64,000 nt of DNA, taken from the NCBI GenBank assembly GCA_934149005.1, contig CAKPDN010000002.1, positions 128,817-192,816 of the forward strand. Reading direction: 5' to 3'. Below are positions 1 to 9,246 of this stretch, piece by piece. The stretch comes from an uncultured Clostridia bacterium. Lineage in GTDB: Bacteria; Bacillota; Clostridia; TANB77; CAG-508. Numbering within the stretch: the first letter of the stretch is position 1; every line of letters starts with the position of its first letter. Under the pieces are notes generated by a model that ran no database searches, was not told where the DNA came from, and saw only the letters and a list, made by a program, of their open reading frames with translations. The translations under genes were made by a program, and so were the position numbers.

Positions 1-2
1 AA

Positions 3-893
3 AATAGAAATAGAAATAGTAATCCAATTGCTGTAGAAAGCATATTAAAGTTTTTTGGAATTGCTATTTTAGTGTTTGGTGTATTTATGGTAGGAACAGG
101 AACTTATGCCATATATAGAAATCAATCAGTACAAGAAGAACAAAATTTAGAACCAACAATTTCTATTGAGAATAAAACAGATAAATCTATTTTATTAAAA
201 GTAATGCATCAAAAAGTCATAGATAAAGTAGAATATAGTTGGAATGAAGAAGATAAAACGGTATTAAATGGAAATAATGGAAAATATTTAGAAAAAGAGA
301 TAAATATACCATCTGGAACAAACACTTTACATGTTTTAGTACAAGATGAAACTGGAAAACAAATAACATATGAAAAACAATATCAATTAGAAAGTAATAT
401 AAATTTTGAGGTTTCAGGAAATAAGATAAAAATAACATATGAAGGTGACAGCTTAGTATCTTATATGACCTATAGATGGGATGAAGAAGAAGAAGAAACA
501 ATTGAAATAAATGATACAAAGGTAGAACAAGAAATAGAAGCAATTAAAGGATTACACACACTAACTGTAGTTGTTGTAGACGAAAATAATAATACAGATA
601 CAAAAGTTCAAAAGATAAATGGTGTTTCAAAACCTAATTTAAAAATAGAATGTGATGAAGAAGTAAAACACTTTGTAATAATTGCATCAGATGATGAAAA
701 AATTACAAGAGTTGAATTTAAATTAAATCAAGATGATGGACAACAATATTTATTAAATTTTGAGGATAGAGATTTAAAAGAATTAAATTATACATTACCA
801 ATGGAATTACAGTCAGGAGATAATGTATTGGAAGTAACAGTATATAATTCAAATGGTGTTTCTAATTATTCAGCAGTAAGATTAAGGAAATAG
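3..893 (+). CDS. Partial membrane-anchored protein with three beta-sandwich-like repeats
   Basis: The frame is open at the left edge, so the true start lies outside the window. A hydrophobic segment near the start of the visible part (FFGIAILVFGVFMVG) is a likely membrane anchor, and the rest is probably outside the cell. Three repeats of about 85 residues follow. Each has a strand like VEYSWNEEDK, MTYRWDEEEE or VEFKLNQDDG, then a strand like NTLHVLVQDETG, HTLTVVVVDENN or NVLEVTVYNSNG. This pattern looks like Ig-like or cadherin-like beta domains. No catalytic motif is visible and I do not recognise a named family. The gene ends 21 bases before the next start, so the two are probably co-transcribed. 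Confidence 0.7.
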   Translation, partial: NRNRNSNPIAVESILKFFGIAILVFGVFMVGTGTYAIYRNQSVQEEQNLEPTISIENKTDKSILLKVMHQKVIDKVEYSWNEEDKTVLNGNNGKYLEKEINIPSGTNTLHVLVQDETGKQITYEKQYQLESNINFEVSGNKIKITYEGDSLVSYMTYRWDEEEEETIEINDTKVEQEIEAIKGLHTLTVVVVDENNNTDTKVQKINGVSKPNLKIECDEEVKHFVIIASDDEKITRVEFKLNQDDGQQYLLNFEDRDLKELNYTLPMELQSGDNVLEVTVYNSNGVSNYSAVRLRK

Positions 894-914
894 ATATATA
901 ACTAAGGAGGAAAA

Positions 915-1844
915 ATGATACAGGAAATTTATATAATAGATGATGATGAATCTTCAGTAATTGTATTTAGAGAATTGTTTAAAAATGATCCAGAATATAG
1001 ATTTATAAGTGTAACATCAGATCAAATAGATATTGCATTAAAAAATATTCCTTCTATAATCATTGTAAATGAAGATGCAATAGAGGTTAATGTATTAGAT
1101 TTGTGCAAAAAAATAAGAAATGACGAAGATAATAGTATAACTCCAATAATTGTTGTTTCATCTAATTTTAATAAAGAGCATAGGTTAGAAATATTAAAAG
1201 AATCAGTAGAATACTATGTAAAAAAACCTGTAAATGCTGAATATTTATATTATACTATAAAAAATTTAGGAAGATTAATTACAATAAATAGAAGAATAAG
1301 TCCTCTTACAGGACTACCAGGAAATGTCCAAATACAAGCGGAATTAAAAAAGAGAATTTCAAATAAAGAAGAATTTTCTGTATTATATTTGGATTTAGAT
1401 AATTTTAAAGCTTATAATGATGTTTATGGTTTTTTAAAAGGTGATGAGATAATAAAATATACTGCTGATACAATAATGAGATGTGTACATACTTTTGTAC
1501 CTAATGGTTCATTTGTAGGACATATAGGTGGAGATGATTTTATTGCTATTGTGCCAACATTGAATTGTGATGAAGTTTGTAAAAATATTATAGCAAATTT
1601 TGATGCTGGAGTAGTAAAGTTTTTTACAGAAGATGATGTTGAAAAAGGATATATAGAAGTGGCTAATAGAAAAGGTATTATTGAGGAATTTCCACTTACT
1701 TCTATTTCTATAGGAGTTGTTGAAGCTGATAAAGATAGGTTTGTTAATGTACTTGAGATAGGAGAAATTGGAGCACAGGTTAAACACTTGTCTAAGTCTA
1801 TAATTGGTAGTAGTTATTCAATAGATAGAAGAAAAAAATTATAA
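915..1844 (+). CDS. Receiver-like domain plus GGDEF domain (putative diguanylate cyclase)
   Basis: This 309-residue protein has an N-terminal receiver fold (acidic triad at D9-D11, conserved lysine in YYVKKPVN) followed by a GGDEF domain with the signature GGDDF near residue 206. GGDDF is an accepted active variant, so cyclic di-GMP synthesis is likely in family terms. The receiver appears degenerate: where the phosphorylated aspartate is expected at the end of the third strand, the sequence reads IIIVNED, with N52 in that place. No RxxD inhibitory site precedes the GGDEF motif. AGGAGG stands just before the ATG. It probably acts in the cytoplasm and may be independent of phosphorylation. Confidence 0.8.
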   Translation: MIQEIYIIDDDESSVIVFRELFKNDPEYRFISVTSDQIDIALKNIPSIIIVNEDAIEVNVLDLCKKIRNDEDNSITPIIVVSSNFNKEHRLEILKESVEYYVKKPVNAEYLYYTIKNLGRLITINRRISPLTGLPGNVQIQAELKKRISNKEEFSVLYLDLDNFKAYNDVYGFLKGDEIIKYTADTIMRCVHTFVPNGSFVGHIGGDDFIAIVPTLNCDEVCKNIIANFDAGVVKFFTEDDVEKGYIEVANRKGIIEEFPLTSISIGVVEADKDRFVNVLEIGEIGAQVKHLSKSIIGSSYSIDRRKKL

Positions 1845-1952
1845 TTTATCAAAATTTGAAGTAGTTATATAGAATTTTTAATGGAAACTTATGATTAAAG
1901 AAATCTTTTAAGTAAAAATTTAGAATAATTAATAAAATAAGAATAAATTTTT

Positions 1953-1985
1953 AAACTCTTAATATTTTTTATTAAGAGTTTTTTC
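1953..1985 (+). terminator. Intrinsic terminator after the GGDEF gene
   Basis: AACTCTTAAT pairs with ATTAAGAGTT across a short T-rich loop and is followed by a T run. It ends the transcript from the GGDEF gene before the amidase gene. Confidence 0.7.
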
Positions 1986-2023
1986 GTTATTGAAAATGCA
2001 TTATATAAAATAAGGGGGAAAAT

Positions 2024-2753
2024 ATGATAGTTATAAATAAGAAAAGAATTAGTATTGTCACATTTTGTTTATTATTAGGAATATTTGCTTATTCATATCA
2101 AGTAACTAAAATTAATTTAAATGGAGAGATGAAAGAAACTACATCAATACCTGTTTCTGGAAAAGTAATTGTTGTTGATGCTGGACATGGAGTTCCAGAT
2201 GAACGGTGCACAAAGCTCAAGAGGGACTACAGAAGCGGAAACTAATTTGAAAATTGCTTTAAAATTACAAAATTTATTGGAACAGAGTGGATGTACAGTT
2301 ATTTTAACACGTTCAGATGAGAATGCAATTTACGATTTAGATAAAAATACTCTGAAAGAAAAGAAAATATCGGATATAAGAAATAGAGTTAAAATAGGTA
2401 ATAATTCTAGTGCAGATATTTTTGTGAGTATACATTTAAATAAGATACCTCAACAACAATATTGGGGATGGCAATGTTTTTATAATTCTGGTAACGAAAA
2501 TAGTATTAAACTAGCAAAAAATATACAATCAAATTTAAATGATTCTATTCAAAAAGAAAATAAAAGAGTTGTTATGAAATTGGATTCAGTATATATTATG
2601 AAACACGTAGAAATTCCAATATCAATTGTAGAATGTGGTTTTTTATCTAATCCAGAAGAAGAACAACAATTATTAGAAGATGAATATCAAGATAAACTTG
2701 CTTGGGGAATTTTTAATGGAGTAAATGATTATTTTAATGGAAAATTTAAGTAG
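2024..2753 (+). CDS. cwlD: N-acetylmuramoyl-L-alanine amidase (CwlD type), needs a +1 shift at CGG
   Basis: A zinc-dependent amidase_3 enzyme that cleaves the amide between muramic acid and the peptide. CwlD relatives act in spore cortex maturation. A signal anchor lies at residues 9-25. Zinc ligands and catalytic residues are visible in DAGHG, the Glu of EAETNLK, the His of VSIHLNK and the Glu of VECGFLSN. The first frame reaches codon 61, which is CGG at 2204-2206, then goes out of register and stops at 2245. The conserved sequence continues in the +1 frame from GGT at 2205 (GAQSSRGTTEAET). With one base skipped the product is 242 residues, normal for the family. Expression depends on frameshifting unless the extra C is an error. 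Confidence 0.85.
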
Positions 2754-2771
2754 ATTAAATCAGCCAACTAT

Positions 2772-2789
2772 TGTTCTATATTTTTTATT
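2772..2789. repeat. Short motif shared with a palindrome at 48.97 kb
   Basis: The stretch ending CAACTATTGTTCT is nearly the same as one arm of the palindrome near 48970-48989 (CAGCCCACTATTGTTCT). Only one arm is clear here, so this may be a decayed copy. Confidence 0.35.
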
Positions 2790-2828
2790 AAAGCATAAAA
2801 TTAAATTAGTTGAAATAAGGAGGATAAT

Positions 2829-3609
2829 ATGTTTTTGGTTTTTAGAAAAGATAAAATTTATGCTTATTTAGTATCTATATTAACAGTAATAGTATTATTT
2901 TATACAGCGAGTAATATTAATTTAATATCAAGTAAAACAGTTGAAGTATCTGCAAATTCAGAAAAATTGTTACCAGTATATAAAGTAAAAACCGAAAAAA
3001 ATAAGGTAGCACTAACAATGAATTGTGCTTGGAATGCGGATGATATAGATAAAATATTAGAAGTATTAAAACAAAATAATACAAAAATTACATTTTTTAT
3101 GGTTGGAGATTGGATTGATAAATTCCCTGAACATGTTAAGAAAATATCGGATAATGGGCATGAAATACGGTAGTCATAGTAATACGCATCCTCATGTGAA
3201 TAATTTAAGTTATGAAGAAAATATAAAAGAAATAGAAGCAAGTAATGATAAAATTGAAAAAACGATTGGAAAAAGAACGGATTTATATAGAGCACCTTAT
3301 GGAGAATATAATAATACTGTTATAAAAGCAGCCAATGATAATAAATATTATACTATACAATGGAGTTTAGATACTTTAGATTATACTGGGCTTACAGGAA
3401 ATGAAATGTGGAATAGATTGAATTCAAAATTATCTTCAGGAGATATAATTTTGATGCATAATGGAACAAAACACACAGCAGATTCTTTAGATATGTTGTT
3501 AAAAAATATAAAGCAAAAGGGATATGAAATTGTTACTGTTTCAGATTTGATTTATAAAGATAATTATAAAATAGATTCTACAGGTACGCAAATTTTACAG
3601 GATAATTAA
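2829..3609 (+). CDS. Polysaccharide deacetylase (PdaB/YlxY-like), needs a +1 shift at CGG
   Basis: A NodB-fold carbohydrate esterase, probably removing acetyl groups from peptidoglycan outside the membrane. An N-terminal anchor (residues 11-30) leads into the catalytic domain with SHSNTHPH (metal histidines), RAPYGEY and LMHNG. The usual TFD motif that supplies the catalytic aspartate reads TMN here, so activity is uncertain. The zero frame ends with CGG TAG at 3168-3173. Family sequence requires GHEI followed by GSHSNTH, which starts at GGT (3169) in the +1 frame. The joined product is 259 residues. It follows the amidase gene by 75 bases, and both look like spore-wall functions. Confidence 0.82.
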
Positions 3610-3715
3610 AAAATAAAAATGAATAATTATTTGTATAATGTGTATAATTATATAAAATTGTTTCTTAATTATTAATATAGTGATTAAGTTGTGGATAATT
3701 AAGAAAGTTTATTAC

Positions 3716-4178
3716 AGTTTAGTGGTTGCATATTTTGAGGTGTTTATAGGCACTTGAGGGTTGTTATTATTTATAACTCTATCCTGTTCATTACGTTCAA
3801 AAAGAAAATCTAAAATTTAAAACTGAGCCTCTTTCACTCTGGCCTAAGTTTAATATATGATATTTTTTAATAATTTTCCAATGTGATTGAAGCAAATTTA
3901 GAATTTCTTAAATAAGTTCATGGAAAGAGTTCACGCCGAGCAAAGCGAGTGCTAAGTGGAAGGGTGCCATTAACTTATTTTAGAAATTCTTAATTTACGT
4001 ATTGAACTGAGAAAATTATTAAAAAATATCATATATTAAACTTATACCGTGAACATTCCTCATTTTAAATTTAATATTTTCTATTTTTCTCTTCAATCAA
4101 ACGGATAGAGTTATAAATAATAACAACCCTCAAGTGCCTATAAATATCTCAAAATATGGAAAATTGTTACTGAACTAT
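3716..4178. repeat. Long nested fold-back element, copy A
   Basis: Most of the 716-base gap is one imperfect palindrome. The outer arms pair AGGCACTTGAGGGTTG with CAACCCTCAAGTGCCT and continue through TTATAACTCTATCC. Next come two related inverted segments, one holding TGTTCATTACGTTC. A second perfect arm pair follows (AAGTTTAATATATG with CATATATTAAACTT), then a core holding GAGTTCACGCCGAG and AAGTGGAAGGGTGCC. The inner segments recur in reverse orientation at 62.8-63.3 kb and partly at 18.44-18.63 kb, but arms 1 and 2 have different sequences there. No open frame is convincing. It looks like a MITE-type or structured element. Confidence 0.75.
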
Positions 4179-4220
4179 GATGAAAATTTTACATTTTTTG
4201 AATAAAATTAACTTTTTATG

Positions 4221-4249
4221 TAGACAAATCCAGGAAAATGATGTATAAT
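4221..4249 (+). promoter_or_regulatory. Sigma-A-type promoter for the two-OB-fold gene
   Basis: TAGACA at 4221-4226 and TATAAT at 4244-4249 are separated by 17 bases, upstream of the gene at 4326. Confidence 0.65.
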
Positions 4250-4325
4250 AATAATTGTAGCGAATAGAGATTGCAAAAAGATAAAAGTACAAGATAGAGA
4301 TAAAAAAATAAGGGAGGAAAAAAAT

Positions 4326-5027
4326 TTGGATACAAATTATTTAGAAAACAACTATTTAACATTAGTTGGAAAGGTTACAGGAGAAAAAAAATTTAGCCAT
4401 GAAATTTATGGAGAAAGATTTTATGTATTTAACTTAGAAATAGCAAGATTAAGTGGGAATGCTGATATTATACCAATAACAGTTTCAGAAAGATTAGTAA
4501 CAGATGAAATGTTAACACAAGGTAAAAATTTATTAGTAAAAGGACAATTTAGATCATACAATAGTTATGATAATGAAAAAAACAGATTAATATTAACAGT
4601 TTTTGCTAAAGATGTTGTTGAAGTAGAGGAAAAAGAACAAGAAGAAGAAAATGAAATTGTAAAAAAAGATATGGTAACAAATGAAGTTGTTTTAGTAGGA
4701 TATATTTGTAAAAAACCTATATATAGACAAACACCTTTTGGAAGAGAAATAGCAGATATATTATTAGCTGTTAATAGAGCATACAATAAATCAGATTATA
4801 TTCCAACTATAGCTTGGGGAAGAAATGCAAGATTTTGCCAAAACTTAGAAGTTGGTACAAAGGTAAAATTAGTAGGAAGAGTTCAATCAAGAATGTATGA
4901 AAAGAAATATGAAGATGGAACAGTTGAAAATAGAGTTGCTTATGAAGTATCAATTGGAAGTTTAGAAATTGTTGAAGAAAATGATGATGTAGAAAGTAAA
5001 AAAGAGGAAAATCAAGAAGCAGTATAA
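4326..5027 (+). CDS. Two-OB-fold single-stranded DNA-binding-like protein
   Basis: The 233 residues hold two SSB/PriB-like OB folds, about residues 8-98 and 118-218, joined by an acidic linker rich in Glu. The second half (EVVLVGYICKKPIYRQTP, IPTIAWGRNARFC, VKLVGRVQSR) closely follows the bacterial SSB pattern. The acidic C terminus lacks the DDDLPF-type tail that recruits partners in canonical SSB, which this genome encodes separately at 48.07 kb. The start is TTG, set by GGGAGG 9 bases upstream; no better ATG is present. It probably binds ssDNA in replication or repair, but its exact role is unknown. Confidence 0.75.
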   Translation: MDTNYLENNYLTLVGKVTGEKKFSHEIYGERFYVFNLEIARLSGNADIIPITVSERLVTDEMLTQGKNLLVKGQFRSYNSYDNEKNRLILTVFAKDVVEVEEKEQEEENEIVKKDMVTNEVVLVGYICKKPIYRQTPFGREIADILLAVNRAYNKSDYIPTIAWGRNARFCQNLEVGTKVKLVGRVQSRMYEKKYEDGTVENRVAYEVSIGSLEIVEENDDVESKKEENQEAV

Positions 5028-5096
5028 AATATTAATATATAAATATTTAAAGCAAATTAATATATTTTCTTATAGAACTGTAATTATAAAATGAAG

Positions 5097-5127
5097 AGAA
5101 AAGGAAAAAATCCTTTTCTTTTTTTAT
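5097..5127 (+). terminator. Intrinsic terminator
   Basis: AGAAAAGGA pairs with TCCTTTTCT, followed by a long T run. Confidence 0.75.
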
Positions 5128-5179
5128 TTTATTTGATATAATTTAATAGATTATTAAAATGAGAAAGGACAAATGTTTT

Positions 5180-6889
5180 ATGAAAAAGCAAAAGGAAAGG
5201 AACAAACAAAAAAGTAGTAAATTAAAAAATATAATGAAAACAGAGATTAATATAAATGTTAATTTCACAATTGTTGCAATTATTTTAATAGCAATATTGT
5301 GTGTATGCATTACACCCGTAACATTTCAGAATGATACATATTATACAATAAAAATAGGAGAACTTATAAAAAATTCTGGTATAGATATGATGGACCATTT
5401 TTCTTGGCATAAAGATTTAAGTTATACATACCCACATTGGTTGTATGATTTATGTACATATTTAGTATATTCAATTGCAGGTTTTAAAGGAATACATTTA
5501 ACAACATGTGTTTTATCAGTAATATTAGGTGAATCAATATTTTTAGTTAATTCTAAGTTGACTAAAAATAAATCAATATCATTTATTGTGACAGTAGGTT
5601 CATTATATATGTTACAAAACTATATTGCAGCAAGAGCTCAGTTAGTAACGTTTATTTTATTTATATGGGAATTATTTTGTATAGAAAAATTTATTGAAAA
5701 TAGAAAATTTATATATGGAATGTCTCTTATAATTATTGCATTTTTAATTGCTAATTTACATTGTGCAACATGGCCATTTTTCTTTGTACTATTTCTACCA
5801 TATATAGCTGAATATTTTATAGCTGTATTGGCAGATACAATTATTTATAAAAAGATTACAATTTTTATATTAAAAAATAAAATAAAAATTGCAAATAAGA
5901 AAAGTCTAAGTAGAGAAAAAATACAAATTTTACAAGAAAAACTTGAGAAAATAGAAAATAGTGTTTCAAAAGTAAAAATTAAAAGAGAACAAGAAAACAC
6001 AAATCCATACAAAATAATTATAAAAAGAAATAGTAATGTGAAATTTTTAATTATTATAATGATTATATGTGCTTTAACCGGTTTGTTAACACCTATTGGT
6101 GATACACCATATACATATTTATATAAAACAATGAAAGGAAATACAACTCAAAGTATAAGTGAGCATTTGCCATTAACAATTGCAAAAAGCAAGGATATAA
6201 TGTGTATGTTAATAATATTTTTAGCTATATTAATTTTTACAAAAACTAAAATAAAATTATCTGATTTATTTATGCTTTCTGGGTTGTGCTATTTAATGTT
6301 AGCTACAAGAAGACAAGTATCAATCTTTTCACTAATTTGCTCAGTAACTTTGACAAGACTTTTAATTGATTTAATAAGTAGATACACTAAAAATGGTATT
6401 GAAGCAGCAGAAAATACAGCCAAAAATATTGGTGTTGTAATTGCATTAACTGTACTAATGGGATTGGTAAGCTATGATGCTATAAAGCCTGTACTTGATG
6501 ATGATTATGTAGATAGCAATTCATATCCTGTTGCAGCGTGTGATTATATATTAGAGAATATAGATTTAGAAAATGTTAGATTTTACAATGAATATAATTA
6601 TGGAAGCTATATGTTATTTAGAGAAATTCCTGTATTTATAGATTCAAGAGCAGATTTGTATTCACCAGAATTTAGTGGAAATAAAGAAGAAGATGTGTTT
6701 AGTGATTTTATAAATACTTCTTCAATATCTAAATTTTATGAGGAGACTTTTGAAAAATATGATATAACACATCTTTTAATTTCCAAAAAGTCTAAGACAA
6801 ATATGATAATTACGAAAACTAAAGATGAAAAATATAAAGAATTATATTCAGATGATAATTTTATTATTTATGAGAGAGTGAATAAATAA
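5180..6889 (+). CDS. Large polytopic membrane protein (glycosyltransferase-like)
   Basis: Starting at the ATG placed 10 bases after AAAGGA, the product is 569 residues. An earlier in-frame ATG at 5159 has no proper ribosome binding site. Many hydrophobic segments are visible, interrupted by a charged, coiled-coil-like loop around residues 240-280. The first outside loop has YTYPHWLYDLCTY, and the C-terminal soluble part has NEYNYGSYMLFREIP and IDSRADLYSPEF. These blocks resemble large membrane proteins annotated as mannosyltransferase-like or hypothetical in Firmicutes, so a lipid-linked sugar transferase is a guess. The rluD gene follows closely. Confidence 0.65.
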   Translation: MKKQKERNKQKSSKLKNIMKTEININVNFTIVAIILIAILCVCITPVTFQNDTYYTIKIGELIKNSGIDMMDHFSWHKDLSYTYPHWLYDLCTYLVYSIAGFKGIHLTTCVLSVILGESIFLVNSKLTKNKSISFIVTVGSLYMLQNYIAARAQLVTFILFIWELFCIEKFIENRKFIYGMSLIIIAFLIANLHCATWPFFFVLFLPYIAEYFIAVLADTIIYKKITIFILKNKIKIANKKSLSREKIQILQEKLEKIENSVSKVKIKREQENTNPYKIIIKRNSNVKFLIIIMIICALTGLLTPIGDTPYTYLYKTMKGNTTQSISEHLPLTIAKSKDIMCMLIIFLAILIFTKTKIKLSDLFMLSGLCYLMLATRRQVSIFSLICSVTLTRLLIDLISRYTKNGIEAAENTAKNIGVVIALTVLMGLVSYDAIKPVLDDDYVDSNSYPVAACDYILENIDLENVRFYNEYNYGSYMLFREIPVFIDSRADLYSPEFSGNKEEDVFSDFINTSSISKFYEETFEKYDITHLLISKKSKTNMIITKTKDEKYKELYSDDNFIIYERVNK

Positions 6890-6916
6890 AAAATATATTA
6901 AAAAGGAATGATAATT

Positions 6917-7811
6917 TTGAATATAATAACTGTAAATGAAAAAGATATGGGAAAAAGAATAGATGCATTTTTAGCTGATAATACTGAATTTTCTCGTGTT
7001 AATGTTCAAAGATTGATAGAAAATGGAAAGATACTTGTGAATGATAAGAATGTTAAAGTATCATATAGAATACAAAGCAATGATAAAATAAGTATTGAAA
7101 AAGAAAAACCAAAGGAAGTTACTTTAAAAGCACAGGACATACCTGTTGATATTTTGTATGAAGATAATGATATAATTGTTGTGAACAAGCCAAAAGGTAT
7201 AGTAGTTCATCCAGCAAATGGAAATCCAGATGGAACTTTAGTTAATGCTATAATGGCTATTTGTAAAGGCTCTTTGTCTGGTATAGGGGGAGAAATAAGG
7301 CCAGGTATAGTTCATAGATTAGATAAAGATACTTCAGGGGTTATTGTTATTGCAAAAAATGATAAGGCTCATATTGGATTAAGTGAACAAATTAAAAATC
7401 ATGAAGTAGAAAAGACATATATTGCATTAGTTAAAGGTTTTGTAAAAGAAAACGAAGCAACAATAAATATGCCAATTCGGTAGAAGTACAAAAGATAGAA
7501 AGAAAATGGCTGTTAATAAAAATGGGAAAAATGCTGTTACACATTTTAAGGTTCTAAAAAGGTTTAAAAATTATACTCTTTTGGAGGTTAAGATTGAAAC
7601 TGGTAGAACTCATCAAATTAGAGTTCATTTGTCTGAAATAGGTTATCCTATTGTTGGTGATACTACTTATTCAAATGGTAAAAACGAATGGGGTATTCAG
7701 GGACAATGTCTTCATGCTAAGTCTTTAAAGTTTAAGCATCCAATTACTGGAAAGGAAATGTTTGTTGAGGCTCCTTTACCAGAATATTTTAAGAAGATTA
7801 TAGATTGTTAA
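6917..7811 (+). CDS. rluD: 23S rRNA pseudouridine synthase RluD family, needs a +1 shift at CGG
   Basis: Makes pseudouridine in the large ribosomal RNA. An S4 domain (residues about 10-65) precedes the catalytic domain with the HRLDKDTSG motif, whose Asp is catalytic, and the TGRTHQIRVHL block. I place the start at TTG 6917, 10 bases after AAAAGG; the ATG at 6908 is only one base from that site. The zero frame ends with CGG TAG (7478-7483). The family sequence PIGRSTKDRKKMAV requires the +1 frame from GGT at 7479. The joined protein is about 297 residues, normal length. It follows the membrane protein gene directly. Confidence 0.87.
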
Positions 7812-7927
7812 TTTTGGTTTACAATTTACAGTTTATTAAAAAATTTTTATATTATAGTTGATTTTGAATTAAACTTAATTTATAATCATATATAATATAG
7901 CAATTATGAAAAATGAAGGGAAAATGC

Positions 7928-8653
7928 ATGGAAGAAGGAAAAATAAGATTACAGAAGTTTTTGTCTAATAGTGGAGTTGCTTCCAGAAGAAAATGTGAAG
8001 AATTAATTTTAGCAGGTAAAGTTTCTGTAAATGGAAAAGTAGTGCAAGAATTAGGAACAAAGATAAATACAGATGTGGATAAAGTAGCATATTGTGGAAA
8101 ACTTATTAGCAATTCTGAAAAATTAGTATATATATTATTAAATAAGCCAATAGGGTATGTTACAACAGCTAAGGACCAATTTAACAGAGATACTGTTTTG
8201 GATTTAGTTAAGGTAAAAGAAAGAGTTGTACCTGTTGGAAGGTTGGATATGTATACTTCTGGTGCTTTAATATTAACAAATGATGGAGATTTTGTTTATA
8301 AGGTTACACATCCTAAACATGAAATAACCAAAACATATACTGTTACTTTGCGTGGAATAATAGAAAATCAAGCTGTGGAAAAATTAAGGCAAGGTGTGGA
8401 AATAGATGAGTACATTACAAGACCGGCTAAAGTAAAAATATTAAAAACAGATGAAGAAAAAAATATTTCAAGACTTGAAATAACTATTCACGAAGGGAAA
8501 AATAGACAAGTTAGAAAAATGTGTGAGGCTGTTGGAAGTAAAGTAATTGCTCTACATAGAAGTAAAATAGGTGATATTGGAGTAAAAGATTTGAAATTGG
8601 GAAATTGGAGATATCTTAAAGAATATGAAGTTAAAAAATTATTAGATATTTAA
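7928..8653 (+). CDS. rluB: Pseudouridine synthase, RsuA/RluB family
   Basis: The 241-residue protein has an N-terminal S4 RNA-binding domain (RLQKFLSNSGVASRRKCEELI) and the catalytic motif VGRLDMYTSGALILTNDGD with its aspartate. The late block EGKNRQVRKMCEAVG is typical of the RluB/RsuA branch, and RluB modifies 23S rRNA. The ATG at 7928 has GAAGGG at a good distance; the in-frame ATG at 7913 overlaps that site. This gene is intact, unlike the neighbouring rluD. Confidence 0.88.
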   Translation: MEEGKIRLQKFLSNSGVASRRKCEELILAGKVSVNGKVVQELGTKINTDVDKVAYCGKLISNSEKLVYILLNKPIGYVTTAKDQFNRDTVLDLVKVKERVVPVGRLDMYTSGALILTNDGDFVYKVTHPKHEITKTYTVTLRGIIENQAVEKLRQGVEIDEYITRPAKVKILKTDEEKNISRLEITIHEGKNRQVRKMCEAVGSKVIALHRSKIGDIGVKDLKLGNWRYLKEYEVKKLLDI

Positions 8654-8692
8654 ATTTTAGATTAACAAAGGAAAAAGGAGATATAAATACAA

Positions 8693-9217
8693 ATGAATTC
8701 ATTTAAGTTTTTTCCAGAAGGATTGAAGGATGAAAAAGAAGAAAAATTAAATTATAGAATTAAAGATTTACACGAAGGCCAGATAGTAAATGGAATAGTA
8801 AAAAGTATAAAACCATATGGGGCTTTTATAGATATTGGTGGAGGTGTTATAGGATTAGCTTATATTGAAGATTTATCTGTAGCTAGAATAAAATCTCCTT
8901 ATGAAAGACTAAAAGTTGGACAAAATGTAAATTTTGTGATAAAATCTATAAATAAAGAAAATGGTAAAATAAATTTGTCATATAAAGATACTTTAGGAAC
9001 TTGGGAAGAAAATGCTAATAAATTTCAAGCTGGAATGAAAACAAAAGGAATAATTAGAGAAACTGAAAGAAATAAAAATGGAATATTCATTGAACTTACT
9101 CCTAATTTAGTTGGTATGGCTGAATATAAAGATGGTTTAAATTATGGAGAAGAGAGAGATGTTGTTGTTAAGAAAATTGATTATGATAAGAAAAAGGTTA
9201 AATTAATTGTATTATAG
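8693..9217 (+). CDS. S1 RNA-binding domain protein
   Basis: The 174 residues hold one clear S1 domain (GQIVNGIVKSIKPYGAFIDI, about residues 28-98) and a second, weaker OB fold from about residue 110 to the end. It lies between rluB and the winged-helix gene. The role is probably RNA binding or translation related; no enzyme motif is seen. AAGGAG precedes the ATG. Confidence 0.75.
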   Translation: MNSFKFFPEGLKDEKEEKLNYRIKDLHEGQIVNGIVKSIKPYGAFIDIGGGVIGLAYIEDLSVARIKSPYERLKVGQNVNFVIKSINKENGKINLSYKDTLGTWEENANKFQAGMKTKGIIRETERNKNGIFIELTPNLVGMAEYKDGLNYGEERDVVVKKIDYDKKKVKLIVL

Positions 9218-9246
9218 TTAATTTTTATAAAAAAGGAGGAGTAAAT

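Noticed and set aside
217..543. Minus-strand Leu/Phe-rich open frames such as this one
   Set aside because: Long opposite-strand frames are expected in AT-rich coding DNA. They lack ribosome sites and overlap real genes.
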